Of a stretch of 36,797 nucleotides of DNA, positions 8,991 to 18,900 are shown in pieces. Source of the DNA: an uncultured Bacteroidota bacterium (GTDB lineage: Bacteria; Bacteroidota; Bacteroidia; 2-12-FULL-35-15); the NCBI GenBank assembly GCA_903870175.1, contig CAIQBY010000392.1, positions 1 through 36,797 on the forward strand, given 5' to 3'. The first letter of the stretch is position 1. The number at the start of each line of letters is the position of its first letter. The notes below the pieces were generated by a model. The model made no database searches, had not been told where the DNA came from, and saw only the letters and a program-made list of their open reading frames with translations. The position numbers and the translations under genes are program-made.

Positions 8991-11900
8991 CTAACAAATC
9001 GGTAAGGAAATATAAAACACACTGCCTTCGCCTTTTTTAGTAGTAAACCATATTTTACCGTTAATATCTTCAAGAATACTTCTTACTATCGCCAATCCAA
9101 GTCCCATGCCTCCTGTTTTTGTAGTAAAGTTTGGTGAGAAAATTTTATCCGTTAAATCATCATTCACTCCTGTTCCGTTATCTTCAATGCTTATTATTAT
9201 CTGTCCATTTTCCTTCTTTAACAGCACATTTATTTTCCCTTCCTGATGCTCAGGAATTGCCTGAATTGCATTTTTAAATAAATTATTAAACACACGCAGC
9301 AATTGTTCTTTGTCCGCATTTACATAATTTATATCATCGTATTTGCATTCGAAATTAAAATGTACATGCTGCATTCCGCTATATAAACCAATACAATTCA
9401 TCAATACATCCTTCACATTTATTTTCTCGAGATTAGTTTTCGGCATTTTCGCAAAGTTCGAAAACTCAGTAGCAATAGTCGAAAGGGTATCAATCTGTTC
9501 AATGATAATTTTCGTCAACCGTTCCATCTTTTCATTCATATCCGGCGCATGGTCGTTCCAGGTGCGCTGCAAATGCTGAACACTCAGTTTCATTGGTGTC
9601 AGCGGATTTTTAATTTCATGAGCCACTTGTTTCGCCATCTCCCGCCATGCACTTTCCCTTTCCGATCGCGCCAGCAAATCAGCACTATACGCCAACTCAG
9701 CAATCATTCTGTTATATTCACTCACCAGATTTCCTATCTCATCCTTCTCTTTCCATTCAATCGGTTCATTCGTTTTTCCCAACTTTATTTTACTCAGTTT
9801 ATCCTGAATTAATTTCAATGGCTTGGTAACATAATTCGAAATGAAAATTGCAATTACAATAGACAATGCAAATAATAAAACGTAAATATTTATCAATGTA
9901 ACAAGGAAACCGGAGATTTCTTTTTCCAGTTTACTTTGCTTCGAGAAGTATGGCAAATTAAGGTAAGCAAGTAATTTTCCATCTTTATTTTTAAAAGGAA
10001 TATATGCTGATAAATAATTTAATTTACCGATTCTTTCTTCATGCACGTATTCTGTTTTTCCTAAAACAGCAATTTGTAAAAATGCTTCAGGGTCCATTTT
10101 CTTCGAAGTCAATCCTTCATCAAACACCTGCGAACGCGAAGAAGCGTATAAATTTCCTTTGGCATCATAAAAACTAATATCAGTAAAAAATACAGTAGAA
10201 GATTTCTTTAAAACAAACGAAACATAATCAACAAGGCTTTTATTCAGATTGGTTTCATTCGATAATTTACTCTCGACATCAATCAATACAGAATGGATTT
10301 TTTCGCTGATACTCTCCTGATTTTGCGTTTCAAACTGTTGATTTATATAATAAATTGTACCTCCTCCAAATAAAGCGAGAGAAACCAACACAATCAAAAC
10401 CAGCACTGCTTGTATTCGATATTTAAAAGTAAAGTTTTCAAAAAGCGTACCCAGAGAAACCTGACGAAAAAACAAAACAGATAACAACAACAAACTGAAA
10501 AAAGCAAACAGATAAGAGAATGTGGTTACCTGTCCAATAAATCCTTCACTGCGTTTACTCAATACAATAAGCGTTTCTGGGTTAGGTTGAAACAAAAGAT
10601 GATTGTAACCGTCCTTATCCATAAATTGAAATTCGTCCTTGCCCCCTTCCAAATCCTTACTCGTCAAGCCATACGAAAATTTTCCATATTGATTTATAAG
10701 TTGATGATGTTTATATTTAGCATACGAATAATTTGTCAGCTCTTCCGATAACCCAACATTTTTATCCAGCAACAATTCAGGAAAACCTATTTCATCAGAA
10801 ATAAATTTAGCATCAAGTTCAATATATAAGGTTCCAAATTTCCTTTTTGTACTAAGGGTTCTAAAAAAATCCAGCTTCGCTAAATAACTTATTTTACCGG
10901 ATGCATTATTTATGAAATTAAAATTTTCACAGGAAGTAGGCTTTCCTTTTTTTGCAATCAAATCATCGAAATAAAAATTGTTATCGAACATTGGATTTCG
11001 CGCCTTAATTACAGGAAGACACATGCTGTCGAACAGTGCAACATGCAGATCATATTTCTCCCAAAATCCGCTAAAATACTGCTGCCTGATTCTCTTTTCG
11101 AATTCTGCCGGCTGTTTATCAATTCTATTTATATAGGAAATTAAAACTGCATCATTTTGAATTTTTTCCTCCACATCCTGAAATAAAAGTTCAGCAACAG
11201 GGTCTTGTTCGGCAGCTAATTTTTCTGCATAAATCTTCCGTGTTTCCTTTTCTTTAATTCCAGAATGTTTGATAAAAACATGAACCGCATACAATGAAAA
11301 TATGAAAACTAAAAATACTATTCCCGAAAAAGAATAAGCCGTTTGCGACCTTTTGAAGATATTGATTGAAAAAATCAGAATGAATGGAAGAAAGAACACA
11401 AGCAAATCAAAAGAGCCGAGAAGTTGAGATACTGAGGCATATATTATTCCAGTGATTACAAATACAATTACATAGGCTTTAATATCCAAATCAAGTAGTT
11501 TCAACACATCCACTATTTTATCGGCAAATAGAAAATATACAAACAATAAAAGTCCGATAATTACTATTCCGACATAGCTGTAACTATTCAAGCTGAATAA
11601 ATTATTTATACTAAATGGTATGTTGGAGTTATTGATTAGACCTGTGAAAAGTTCTGTAATTAACCATGAGAAACAAAAGAAAGACAGGAATAAGACAAAG
11701 GAAAGAATAAGTTTTTTTCTATTGTTTAACAGAATAAGAATTGATTTAAAACTAAGTTCATTTAATACGTAAAATGATAAATAGAAAAGCAGAACAACAT
11801 TTATTAATAAATCCCCGAGAGATGTAAGCCAAATAGAATTGGCATCAGCAAACACTTTTGGGCTGAACAATTCAAAACCATAAAAACTTTCAGGCAAAGA

Positions 11901-12686
11901 AAATATAATTGTTATTAATCTTAATGAAACAATACTGACAACAAAAAGCAAAACAGAAATATGTTTCCCGATTCGTTTTTCTGTAGAGGCAAAAACTCTT
12001 CTAAAGAATATAAGAATCAGAATACATGCAAGGATGTTAAGCAAAACAGAAACATAAGAAGTAGAAGTTGTATAACTCGATGGATTAAATACCAGTGAAA
12101 ATAAATATTCACCATCCGAGTTCTTTATTTTAGTGGTGCTTTCGGGGTGGTCGATAATTAATTTTGTGTCTGCAGAAATATCAAAATCCTTTTGAAATTC
12201 GTTTATCAAATATTTATTTTGATAAGGGTAAACATTTTTTAAAAGAATTAATCCAACTATTGTTTTGGTAGTAGTAGCATTTGTATGAGGCCGCATTACT
12301 TCAAACCAGCCGTTATGCAACTTCGCCATTTTTGTATCCAGGCAAACTTCCTTCACCCAATTTTCTACCGCAATTGAATTGTCGCTCCAAAATTTCAATG
12401 TATCATTTTCGTAAATTAATAATGCCAGTCCTTCCCGCTCCATTAAATCATTATAATAAGCTGGCTGTTCTATAAAAAGTTGATTGTAATTTTTTGTTGA
12501 AGCTTGTTTTGCAAGTGATGACATCTCTTCATTCAACCGCTTCTCCTTTAAATGTAAGGTGCTTTCAAAACTATTTATAGTAAAAGTGGAGGTGCTGCTG
12601 AACGAATGATGAAAAAAATAAGCTACCCCAAAAAACAGGAACGCGGAAAGAAGGACAAGAATTTTATTATTTAATATTGTTTTCAA
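8991..12686 (-). CDS. large membrane sensor histidine kinase (NtrY-like, HAMP, HisKA, HATPase)
   Basis: A 1231-residue inner-membrane histidine kinase. Order: N-terminal TM (~9-25), a ~180-residue extracytoplasmic part, a block of about eight TM helices (~208-470), a second extracytoplasmic region (~470-720), two TM helices (~722-780), a third sensor-like region (~785-925), a TM (~927-950), HAMP (~950-1000), then the phosphoacceptor H1023 in KQVAHEIKNPLTPMKLS. The ATPase part shows NLFKNAIQAIPE, EDNGTGV and GGMGLGLAIVRSI. The layout resembles NtrY-family kinases but is longer than usual. No response regulator is adjacent, so the partner is unknown. The start is TTG at 12686: the only ATG-type alternative is 54 codons in and would remove the first TM, and an in-frame TAG lies nine codons upstream. 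Confidence 0.88.
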   Translation of the reverse strand: MKTILNNKILVLLSAFLFFGVAYFFHHSFSSTSTFTINSFESTLHLKEKRLNEEMSSLAKQASTKNYNQLFIEQPAYYNDLMEREGLALLIYENDTLKFWSDNSIAVENWVKEVCLDTKMAKLHNGWFEVMRPHTNATTTKTIVGLILLKNVYPYQNKYLINEFQKDFDISADTKLIIDHPESTTKIKNSDGEYLFSLVFNPSSYTTSTSYVSVLLNILACILILIFFRRVFASTEKRIGKHISVLLFVVSIVSLRLITIIFSLPESFYGFELFSPKVFADANSIWLTSLGDLLINVVLLFYLSFYVLNELSFKSILILLNNRKKLILSFVLFLSFFCFSWLITELFTGLINNSNIPFSINNLFSLNSYSYVGIVIIGLLLFVYFLFADKIVDVLKLLDLDIKAYVIVFVITGIIYASVSQLLGSFDLLVFFLPFILIFSINIFKRSQTAYSFSGIVFLVFIFSLYAVHVFIKHSGIKEKETRKIYAEKLAAEQDPVAELLFQDVEEKIQNDAVLISYINRIDKQPAEFEKRIRQQYFSGFWEKYDLHVALFDSMCLPVIKARNPMFDNNFYFDDLIAKKGKPTSCENFNFINNASGKISYLAKLDFFRTLSTKRKFGTLYIELDAKFISDEIGFPELLLDKNVGLSEELTNYSYAKYKHHQLINQYGKFSYGLTSKDLEGGKDEFQFMDKDGYNHLLFQPNPETLIVLSKRSEGFIGQVTTFSYLFAFFSLLLLSVLFFRQVSLGTLFENFTFKYRIQAVLVLIVLVSLALFGGGTIYYINQQFETQNQESISEKIHSVLIDVESKLSNETNLNKSLVDYVSFVLKKSSTVFFTDISFYDAKGNLYASSRSQVFDEGLTSKKMDPEAFLQIAVLGKTEYVHEERIGKLNYLSAYIPFKNKDGKLLAYLNLPYFSKQSKLEKEISGFLVTLINIYVLLFALSIVIAIFISNYVTKPLKLIQDKLSKIKLGKTNEPIEWKEKDEIGNLVSEYNRMIAELAYSADLLARSERESAWREMAKQVAHEIKNPLTPMKLSVQHLQRTWNDHAPDMNEKMERLTKIIIEQIDTLSTIATEFSNFAKMPKTNLEKINVKDVLMNCIGLYSGMQHVHFNFECKYDDINYVNADKEQLLRVFNNLFKNAIQAIPEHQEGKINVLLKKENGQIIISIEDNGTGVNDDLTDKIFSPNFTTKTGGMGLGLAIVRSILEDINGKIWFTTKKGEGSVFYISLPIC

Positions 12687-12808
12687 ATTACTAATATTGC
12701 GAACAATTAACTACTTTTAGAAATAAATTTTATTTTTACATTCTTAACAAAAGTAAAGAAATATATTTTGGGTGTTGAAGAACCTCATAAATTATACCAA
12801 AAAATAGT

Positions 12809-14710
12809 ATGGCAAAACAAGTATCAGTAAAAAAAAACAATTCCAGAGAAGCACATATTCCTGTAAGTCTTGCTAAAAACAAACTGTTTCCCGAATTTAA
12901 AATACAAGTTATTGTATTGGCAATTATTGGATTAATTATTTATGGCAATTCTTTTTTAAATGAATACGCTTTGGACGATGGAATTGTGATTGAAAAAAAC
13001 GACTATGTACAACAGGGTTTTAAAGGCATTCCAAAGATTTTAAAAACGGATGCTTATGATAGCTTTTACAGATCAATGAATGCAAAACAACAACTTTCCG
13101 GTGGTCGTTATAGGCCACTTTCAGTTATTACTTTTGCTATCGAACAACAGTTATTTGGCAGCAAGGAAAAAGTAAAACCGGCCGGCGATGTTGCCTTTAT
13201 CAGGCATTTATTAAATGTTGTGTTTTATATTTTATCTGTCCTTGTATTATTATACTTTCTCCAAACCTTTATATTTAAAGACAGTCCGCTGATAGCATTC
13301 ATTACTTGTCTTTTGTTTTTAATTCATCCGTTGCATACCGAAGTTATTTCCAACGTAAAAAGCAGGGATGAAATATTATCGTTTTTATTCATTATTCTCA
13401 CTTTCATTAAAGTTTTCCGTTACAAAGAATCAAAGAAACCTCTTCAACTTTTTGCAGCTTTAGTATTTTATTTCTGCGCTCTGCTTTCCAAAGAATATGC
13501 TGTAACATTAATAATTCTCATACCAATGTTATTATACATTGTCAGGGGAGATTCAATGAAAGAAGTCATTATAGGAGTCCTCCCGTATGTGTTTGTCGCT
13601 TTAATTTATTTGCTCATTCGTTTTTCAATTGTCGGTAAGGGAGCTACAATAGAAAACCCGGATGTTTTAAACAACCCTTATAAATTTGCAACTTCTCCGG
13701 AAAGATGGGCAACTAAAATTGAAATTTTGAATCATTATTTACGATTATTATTTTTTCCCCACCCTCTTTCAAGCGATTATTCATACAGTACAATTCCTTA
13801 TAATAATTTCGGAAATCCAATGGTATGGCTTGCAATCCTTTTTCATTTATCCGCCATTGCTACTACTTTTATATTATTTATTAAAAGAAATATTATCTCA
13901 TTTGCGTTAGCTTTTTACTTACTTCACTTATTTTTAGTTTGTAATTTAGTAATGGATATCGGTGCCACAATGGGCGAAAGACTAATCTACCATTCATCTT
14001 TTGGTTTCTGCTTAATTATAGCTATTTTTATTAATTGGTGTTTGCAAAAAATATCAGAGATGAAAATCAAAAAGATCGCAACAATTTCTGTACTCAGTTT
14101 AATTACCGTCGGTTGCGCAGCCATTGTAATTCCACGAAATGCAGAATGGAAAAACGATACAACTCTTTTTATTACAGACGCCGAAACAGTTCCAAACAGC
14201 GCATTAGTAAATGGGAATGCAGGCAAAGCGTATCTTGATTTGTCTGAAAAACCGGAAAATAAAGCTCAGGAAACCGAACTTATTCAAAAGGCTATCGTTC
14301 ATTTGACAAGAGCTGTAAACGTTCACAAGGATTATGTTAATGGTTATTTAAATCTTGGAGTCGCCTATTACAAATTAAAAGATTACGACAACGCACGCAA
14401 GCAATGGGACAAGGTAGCAGATCTCTATCCCAACAATCCATTTTTAAAAAGAAATTATGCTGTCCTTGCAACTATTTACTATAATAAAGGCATGGAAAAG
14501 GGAGGAAAAGAACCCCTTGAGGCAATTAAATATCTGGAACAAGCAGTTCAGCTTGACCCTTCAAATGCTGAATATTGGTATAACTTGGGAGGCGCCTGTT
14601 ATACTGCCAGAGATTATGAAAAAGCAAGAAATGCATGGACAACCACTCTTCAATTAAATCCAAACAAAGAAGAAGCAAGACAGGGTTTAACTGCACTTCC
14701 TATGAAGTAA
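12809..14710 (+). CDS. TMTC-like multi-spanning membrane protein with C-terminal TPRs
   Basis: A 633-residue protein with about ten hydrophobic segments (~28-460) followed by tetratricopeptide repeats (~465-633; YLNLGVAYYKLKDYDNARKQW, then EYWYNLGGACYTARDYEKAR). The early YALDDGIVI acidic pair, GGRYRPLSVITFAIE and the loop HPLHTEVISNVKSRDEILS match the bacterial relatives of TMTC / DUF1736 proteins, a GT-C-fold family whose animal members are O-mannosyltransferases using polyprenyl-phosphate mannose. A glycosyl-transfer role at the outer face of the inner membrane is therefore inferred from family, not shown. It is divergent from the histidine kinase across 122 bases and convergent with hemH. 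Confidence 0.85.
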   Translation: MAKQVSVKKNNSREAHIPVSLAKNKLFPEFKIQVIVLAIIGLIIYGNSFLNEYALDDGIVIEKNDYVQQGFKGIPKILKTDAYDSFYRSMNAKQQLSGGRYRPLSVITFAIEQQLFGSKEKVKPAGDVAFIRHLLNVVFYILSVLVLLYFLQTFIFKDSPLIAFITCLLFLIHPLHTEVISNVKSRDEILSFLFIILTFIKVFRYKESKKPLQLFAALVFYFCALLSKEYAVTLIILIPMLLYIVRGDSMKEVIIGVLPYVFVALIYLLIRFSIVGKGATIENPDVLNNPYKFATSPERWATKIEILNHYLRLLFFPHPLSSDYSYSTIPYNNFGNPMVWLAILFHLSAIATTFILFIKRNIISFALAFYLLHLFLVCNLVMDIGATMGERLIYHSSFGFCLIIAIFINWCLQKISEMKIKKIATISVLSLITVGCAAIVIPRNAEWKNDTTLFITDAETVPNSALVNGNAGKAYLDLSEKPENKAQETELIQKAIVHLTRAVNVHKDYVNGYLNLGVAYYKLKDYDNARKQWDKVADLYPNNPFLKRNYAVLATIYYNKGMEKGGKEPLEAIKYLEQAVQLDPSNAEYWYNLGGACYTARDYEKARNAWTTTLQLNPNKEEARQGLTALPMK

Positions 14711-14764
14711 CAATTAAAAATTCTTTATTTGATATGATTTTATTCTTTAATAAAAAGGCCAGAT

Positions 14765-15778
14765 TTAATCTTTGACAATCATATTTTTTAACGCATCAAT
14801 CCACTTCGCATTATCATTCAAACTTTCAACCAACTGAATTTTCTCGCCTCCGTGCTTCTTGAATATCTCGTTATATTCAGTACCTATTTCATAAATAGTT
14901 TCGAGACAATCAGCTACAAATGCAGGTGAAAACACAAGAATTTTCTTTTTACCTTCCTTTGCCTTTTGTGCAATTACTCTATCACTATAAGGTTTTATCC
15001 ACTTATCATCCAGCCGTGATTGAAAAGTGGTTTCATATTTTCCATCCGGAATATTTAAGTGTTTTACCAATTGCCTGGTAGTTTCAAAACAATTGGCCCG
15101 ATAGCAATATTGATTCTTTTCAGTTATTGAATCACAACAGCTGCCAAGCTTGCAGCTATTTGCACCATAATGTGCCGACCCCTTGTTTATATGCCTTTCC
15201 GGCAAACCGTGATATGAAAATATCACAAAATCATAATCATCAATCTGATATTTTTTGGCTACATCAACACATGCAGCAATGAAATCAGGGTTATCGTAAA
15301 ATTTGGAAATAATTTTCAGAGATGGTGTAACTTCCCAATTTTGAATCAATCGAATAGCTTCCGCCACAGACGACCCTGTACTCGAAGAGGCATATTGAGG
15401 ATATAATGGAATCATAATAATGTTATCAACCTGCGCCAGCCGCAACTTATCCAGTGCCGATTCCAGACTCGGACTTTGATAACGCATACCCAATTCCACA
15501 ACATATTTATCACCTAATTCTTTTTGCAAAAGCACTTTCATCTTAATGCTGTTTGTCAACAATGGTGAACCTTCCGCTGTCCAAATATGCTGATAAAGTT
15601 TTGCCGACCTTGAAGAACGAAACGGAACAATGATTCCATTCACCAATATAAAACGACCAATCGGATTGATATCAATCACTCTTGGATCATTTAAAAATTC
15701 TGATAAATATTTACGTACATCCGATGTTTTAGGACTATCCGGCGTTCCTAAATTAATTAATAATACTCCTGTTTTCAT
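14765..15778 (-). CDS. hemH: ferrochelatase
   Basis: Inserts ferrous iron into a porphyrin (protoporphyrin IX, or coproporphyrin III in the alternative pathway) as the last or near-last step of heme synthesis. Visible: N-terminal GVLLINLGTPDSPKTSDV, the LYPQYASSSTGSS loop, the catalytic-His motif FSYHGLPERHI, and TFQSRLDDKWIKPY and FSPAFVADCLETIYEI with the conserved Glu. Length 337 aa is normal. Between the catalytic His and the TFQSR segment there is a Cys-rich stretch (CKLGSCC ... CYRANC) that recalls the cluster-binding cysteines of some bacterial ferrochelatases. The ATG is three bases after the lpdA stop, so it should be translated with lpdA and may be the last gene of that run. Confidence 0.95.
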   Translation of the reverse strand: MKTGVLLINLGTPDSPKTSDVRKYLSEFLNDPRVIDINPIGRFILVNGIIVPFRSSRSAKLYQHIWTAEGSPLLTNSIKMKVLLQKELGDKYVVELGMRYQSPSLESALDKLRLAQVDNIIMIPLYPQYASSSTGSSVAEAIRLIQNWEVTPSLKIISKFYDNPDFIAACVDVAKKYQIDDYDFVIFSYHGLPERHINKGSAHYGANSCKLGSCCDSITEKNQYCYRANCFETTRQLVKHLNIPDGKYETTFQSRLDDKWIKPYSDRVIAQKAKEGKKKILVFSPAFVADCLETIYEIGTEYNEIFKKHGGEKIQLVESLNDNAKWIDALKNMIVKD

Positions 15779-15781
15779 AAA

Positions 15782-17185
15782 TTATATATGTAATGCTCTT
15801 TTACCTGTTGCGTCCAAACATGCTTCCTTCATTGCCTCTGTGAACGTTGGATGTGCATGACTCATTCTCGAAATGTCTTCAGCGCTCGCGCGATATTCCA
15901 TAGCTACAACAGCTTCTGCAATCATATCTGCAGCACGAGGTCCAATCATGTGTACACCCAGTATCTCATCGGTTTCTTCATCAGCAAGCACTTTTACAAA
16001 ACCATCTGTATCCATTGATGCTCTTGCTCTTCCGCTTGCCTTGAAAGGAAAGTTCCCTACTTTATATTTTTTTCCCTGCTCTTTCAATTGTTCTTCTGTA
16101 AAGCCAACAGCCGCTACTTCGGGCCATGTATAAACAACTCCGGGAATTAAATTATAATTGATATGAGGTTTTTGTCCCATCATTGTTTCTGCCACAAATA
16201 TTCCTTCCTCCTCGGCTTTATGTGCCAACATTGCACCTTTCACCACATCGCCTATTGCATATATCCCCGCCACATTTGTCTGCAAATGATTATCCGTTTC
16301 TATCCGCCCTTTGTTATCAAGCTTTACACCTGCTTTATCCAAACCTAAATTATCCGTATAAGGTTTTCTTCCTACTGAAACAAGGCAATAATCCCCTTTA
16401 AATTCAACCTTCTCACCTTTGGCATTATCAGCCATTACAGTAACTTCTTTTCCTTTTGAAGTAACTCCTGTAACTTTATGACTCAAATAAAATTCAAATC
16501 CAAGCTTCTTCAAACTCCTTTGCAATTCCTTTCCAAGTGCACCATCCATCGTACTTATAATGCCTGAAGTAAATTCTACAACAGAAACTTTAGCACCTAG
16601 TCGGGCATATACCGAACCTAATTCCAAACCTATTACTCCTCCGCCAATAATTATCAGATGCTTCGGAACTTCAGTCAATTCAAGTGCTTCTGTGGAGGTG
16701 ATAATTCTTTTTTTATCAATTACAATTCCGGGCAAAGAAGCTGGTTTCGACCCTGTTGCTATTATTGTCTTTGCACTTTCAATCTGAGTCTTCTTTCCAT
16801 CTGCACCTGCAATCTCAATGGTATTAATATTTACAAATGAACCATGTCCGGTAAAAACAGTAATCTTATTTTTCTTCATCAGAAAATTAATTCCATCACA
16901 AGTTTGTTTTACAACATCACCTTTGCGTTTTATCATCTGCTTTAAATTCACCTTTACATCCTTCACATCTATTCCATGTTCAGTGAAAGTATGAGTCGCA
17001 TTATGATAATGTTCCGAAGAATCCAATAATGCCTTTGATGGAATACATCCAACATTCAAACACGTTCCTCCAAGCGTATTATATCTTTCAATAATAGCTG
17101 TTTTCATTCCCAATTGCGCACACCTTATGGCTGCCACATATCCGCCTGGACCGGAACCTATAACTGTTACATCAAATTTTTCCAT
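15782..17185 (-). CDS. lpdA: dihydrolipoyl dehydrogenase (E3)
   Basis: FAD- and NAD-dependent flavoprotein that reoxidises dihydrolipoamide for 2-oxoacid dehydrogenase complexes or the glycine cleavage system. Visible: FAD-binding VIGSGPGGYVAAI at residues 8-20, the redox disulfide C42/C47 in GGTCLNVGCIPSK, the NAD-binding IIGGGVIGLELGSVYARLG, the second FAD motif GIYAIGDV, and the C-terminal interface HAHPTFTEAMKEA with the His-Glu dyad. Length 467 aa is typical. No E1 or E2 genes are in the window, so it is the E3 of complexes encoded elsewhere. It sits 69 bases after lnt and 3 bases before hemH. Confidence 0.96.
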   Translation of the reverse strand: MEKFDVTVIGSGPGGYVAAIRCAQLGMKTAIIERYNTLGGTCLNVGCIPSKALLDSSEHYHNATHTFTEHGIDVKDVKVNLKQMIKRKGDVVKQTCDGINFLMKKNKITVFTGHGSFVNINTIEIAGADGKKTQIESAKTIIATGSKPASLPGIVIDKKRIITSTEALELTEVPKHLIIIGGGVIGLELGSVYARLGAKVSVVEFTSGIISTMDGALGKELQRSLKKLGFEFYLSHKVTGVTSKGKEVTVMADNAKGEKVEFKGDYCLVSVGRKPYTDNLGLDKAGVKLDNKGRIETDNHLQTNVAGIYAIGDVVKGAMLAHKAEEEGIFVAETMMGQKPHINYNLIPGVVYTWPEVAAVGFTEEQLKEQGKKYKVGNFPFKASGRARASMDTDGFVKVLADEETDEILGVHMIGPRAADMIAEAVVAMEYRASAEDISRMSHAHPTFTEAMKEACLDATGKRALHI

Positions 17186-17254
17186 TGTTTCTATTTAATA
17201 TTTATTGATCAATATAATTACTGCGAAATTAAAACAATAAACAGTACTTCCTCA

Positions 17255-18868
17255 TTAATTTTCCTTTTGTTTTCTAATAATCTTAAATCGCATCAGCCAC
17301 GAATAAAGCAAAAATAATAAGGACAAATATATTGCTGCTCGCGCAACATAATCTCCAAATCTTGTGTAAAATGTTTGCTTATCCATCAGTTTTATTTGCC
17401 CGCTTATTACAGCCGGTTTCCACCAATCTGTTGCCTGTTCTACTTCTCCTGCAGGATTTATAAAACACGAAATTCCTGTATTTGCACTTCTTGCAATCCA
17501 TCTTCTTGTTTCAATCGCACGCAAAGCCCCAAACTTCAAATGTTGTTTATACCCCGGAGTATCGCCCCACCAGCCGTCATTCGTAATTATAGAAATAAAT
17601 TGTGCACCGTTAATAACATATCCAGTCACAAATTCTCCATATATACTTTCATAACAAATTACTGCTCCCGTCCTCATCTTCTTATCCTTCGACACTAGGG
17701 CGGTTCGCTCCTCCTGCGTTCCATAACTTCCCGCCGTACCGCCAAGACTAATTGCATACTTTTCAAAGTATTTGAATAAAAATGGGAAAGGCATTTTCTC
17801 AACTCCCGGCACTAATTTCGATTTATGATAAACCTGAATACTATCTGTATTATCAATTTGCAATCCTGTATTATAATCATCATAAAATGATGTACTGTCA
17901 TCACCGAATTGCCGCGCTGTTATTGTCGGTATTTCTCCCTTATTAAAAGCTTTCGAGCTATTCGCACCAATTATCATTTTTAATTTAGGAAACGGTTTTA
18001 TAAACTCTTTCAGTGTTTGAATACTTGGACTTTCCTTCAGTTTCCCTTCCCACAAATTATCCTGTATTGCTGTTTCCGGGAATATCAAATAGTCAGTTTT
18101 ACTATCTGTTTTCATTGCTGCCAGTTTCAGCATCTTTCTCAATTGATTATCAAAAGTGCCATTAAATTTTTCATTATAAGGATCAATATTCGGCTGCACC
18201 ACCACTATTTTAGTATTCCCTTCATATTTACCATTCCAATAATATATAGTGTATGACAACATCACGGGAAGCACTATCAAACAAATTACTCCAATAATTT
18301 TTGATTTATTTATTTCTTTTCCTTCAAATTTATTTCCTATAAGTTTTGCAATTATAACGTTCGAACCCAGCACCCATAGGCTTCCTCCAAACACTCCAGT
18401 ATATTCATACCATTGAATCCATTTCGGATGATCGGCAAAACCATTTCCTAAAGTTAGCCATGGCCAACTCAAATCCCAGCGAAGATGAAAGAATTCAAAT
18501 GCCATCCAATAACAGATGAATATCAAACTTCCCCACTTTTCATCTATTCTGTTTTTCGTTTTATGAAACATCAAAAACACAATTGTCATCAACAACGTGT
18601 TTGCTGTTATGGCCATTATTCCTCCGCCAAGCGATGCATTTATCACCCACCAGGTCGTTATTACATTCCAGATTAAAAATGAAAGATAAGTACAACCCAA
18701 CAGTATAAAATATTTATGCCTGTACTTTCCTTCCGATAAAACTTTTTCTAAAATTAATATTGGTACAAACCCGACAAATAATAAAGGAGCAAAACCATAA
18801 GGAAACCAGCCGAAAGCCAATAGCAATCCTCCGAAAATTGATAATAAATAAAGCTGATAGATTTTCAT
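17255..18868 (-). CDS. lnt: apolipoprotein N-acyltransferase
   Basis: Inner-membrane enzyme that adds the third acyl chain to outer-membrane lipoproteins. The N-terminal ~210 residues form several TM helices (FGGLLLAFGWFPYGFAPLLF first), followed by a CN-hydrolase domain with the catalytic triad E265 (LIFPETAIQ), K351 (HKSKLVPGVEKMPF) and C405 (GAVICYESIYGEF), and a C-terminal TM before a basic tail. Length 537 aa is normal. The frame is open to a TTG at 18877, but the ATG at 18868 gives the standard MKIYQLYLLS start and is preferred. It follows the OmpA/PD40 gene by 32 bases and is probably co-transcribed with it. Confidence 0.93.
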   Translation of the reverse strand: MKIYQLYLLSIFGGLLLAFGWFPYGFAPLLFVGFVPILILEKVLSEGKYRHKYFILLGCTYLSFLIWNVITTWWVINASLGGGIMAITANTLLMTIVFLMFHKTKNRIDEKWGSLIFICYWMAFEFFHLRWDLSWPWLTLGNGFADHPKWIQWYEYTGVFGGSLWVLGSNVIIAKLIGNKFEGKEINKSKIIGVICLIVLPVMLSYTIYYWNGKYEGNTKIVVVQPNIDPYNEKFNGTFDNQLRKMLKLAAMKTDSKTDYLIFPETAIQDNLWEGKLKESPSIQTLKEFIKPFPKLKMIIGANSSKAFNKGEIPTITARQFGDDSTSFYDDYNTGLQIDNTDSIQVYHKSKLVPGVEKMPFPFLFKYFEKYAISLGGTAGSYGTQEERTALVSKDKKMRTGAVICYESIYGEFVTGYVINGAQFISIITNDGWWGDTPGYKQHLKFGALRAIETRRWIARSANTGISCFINPAGEVEQATDWWKPAVISGQIKLMDKQTFYTRFGDYVARAAIYLSLLFLLYSWLMRFKIIRKQKEN

Positions 18869-18900
18869 AAAAGGCAAAGGTATTCTATTTATTTACATGC

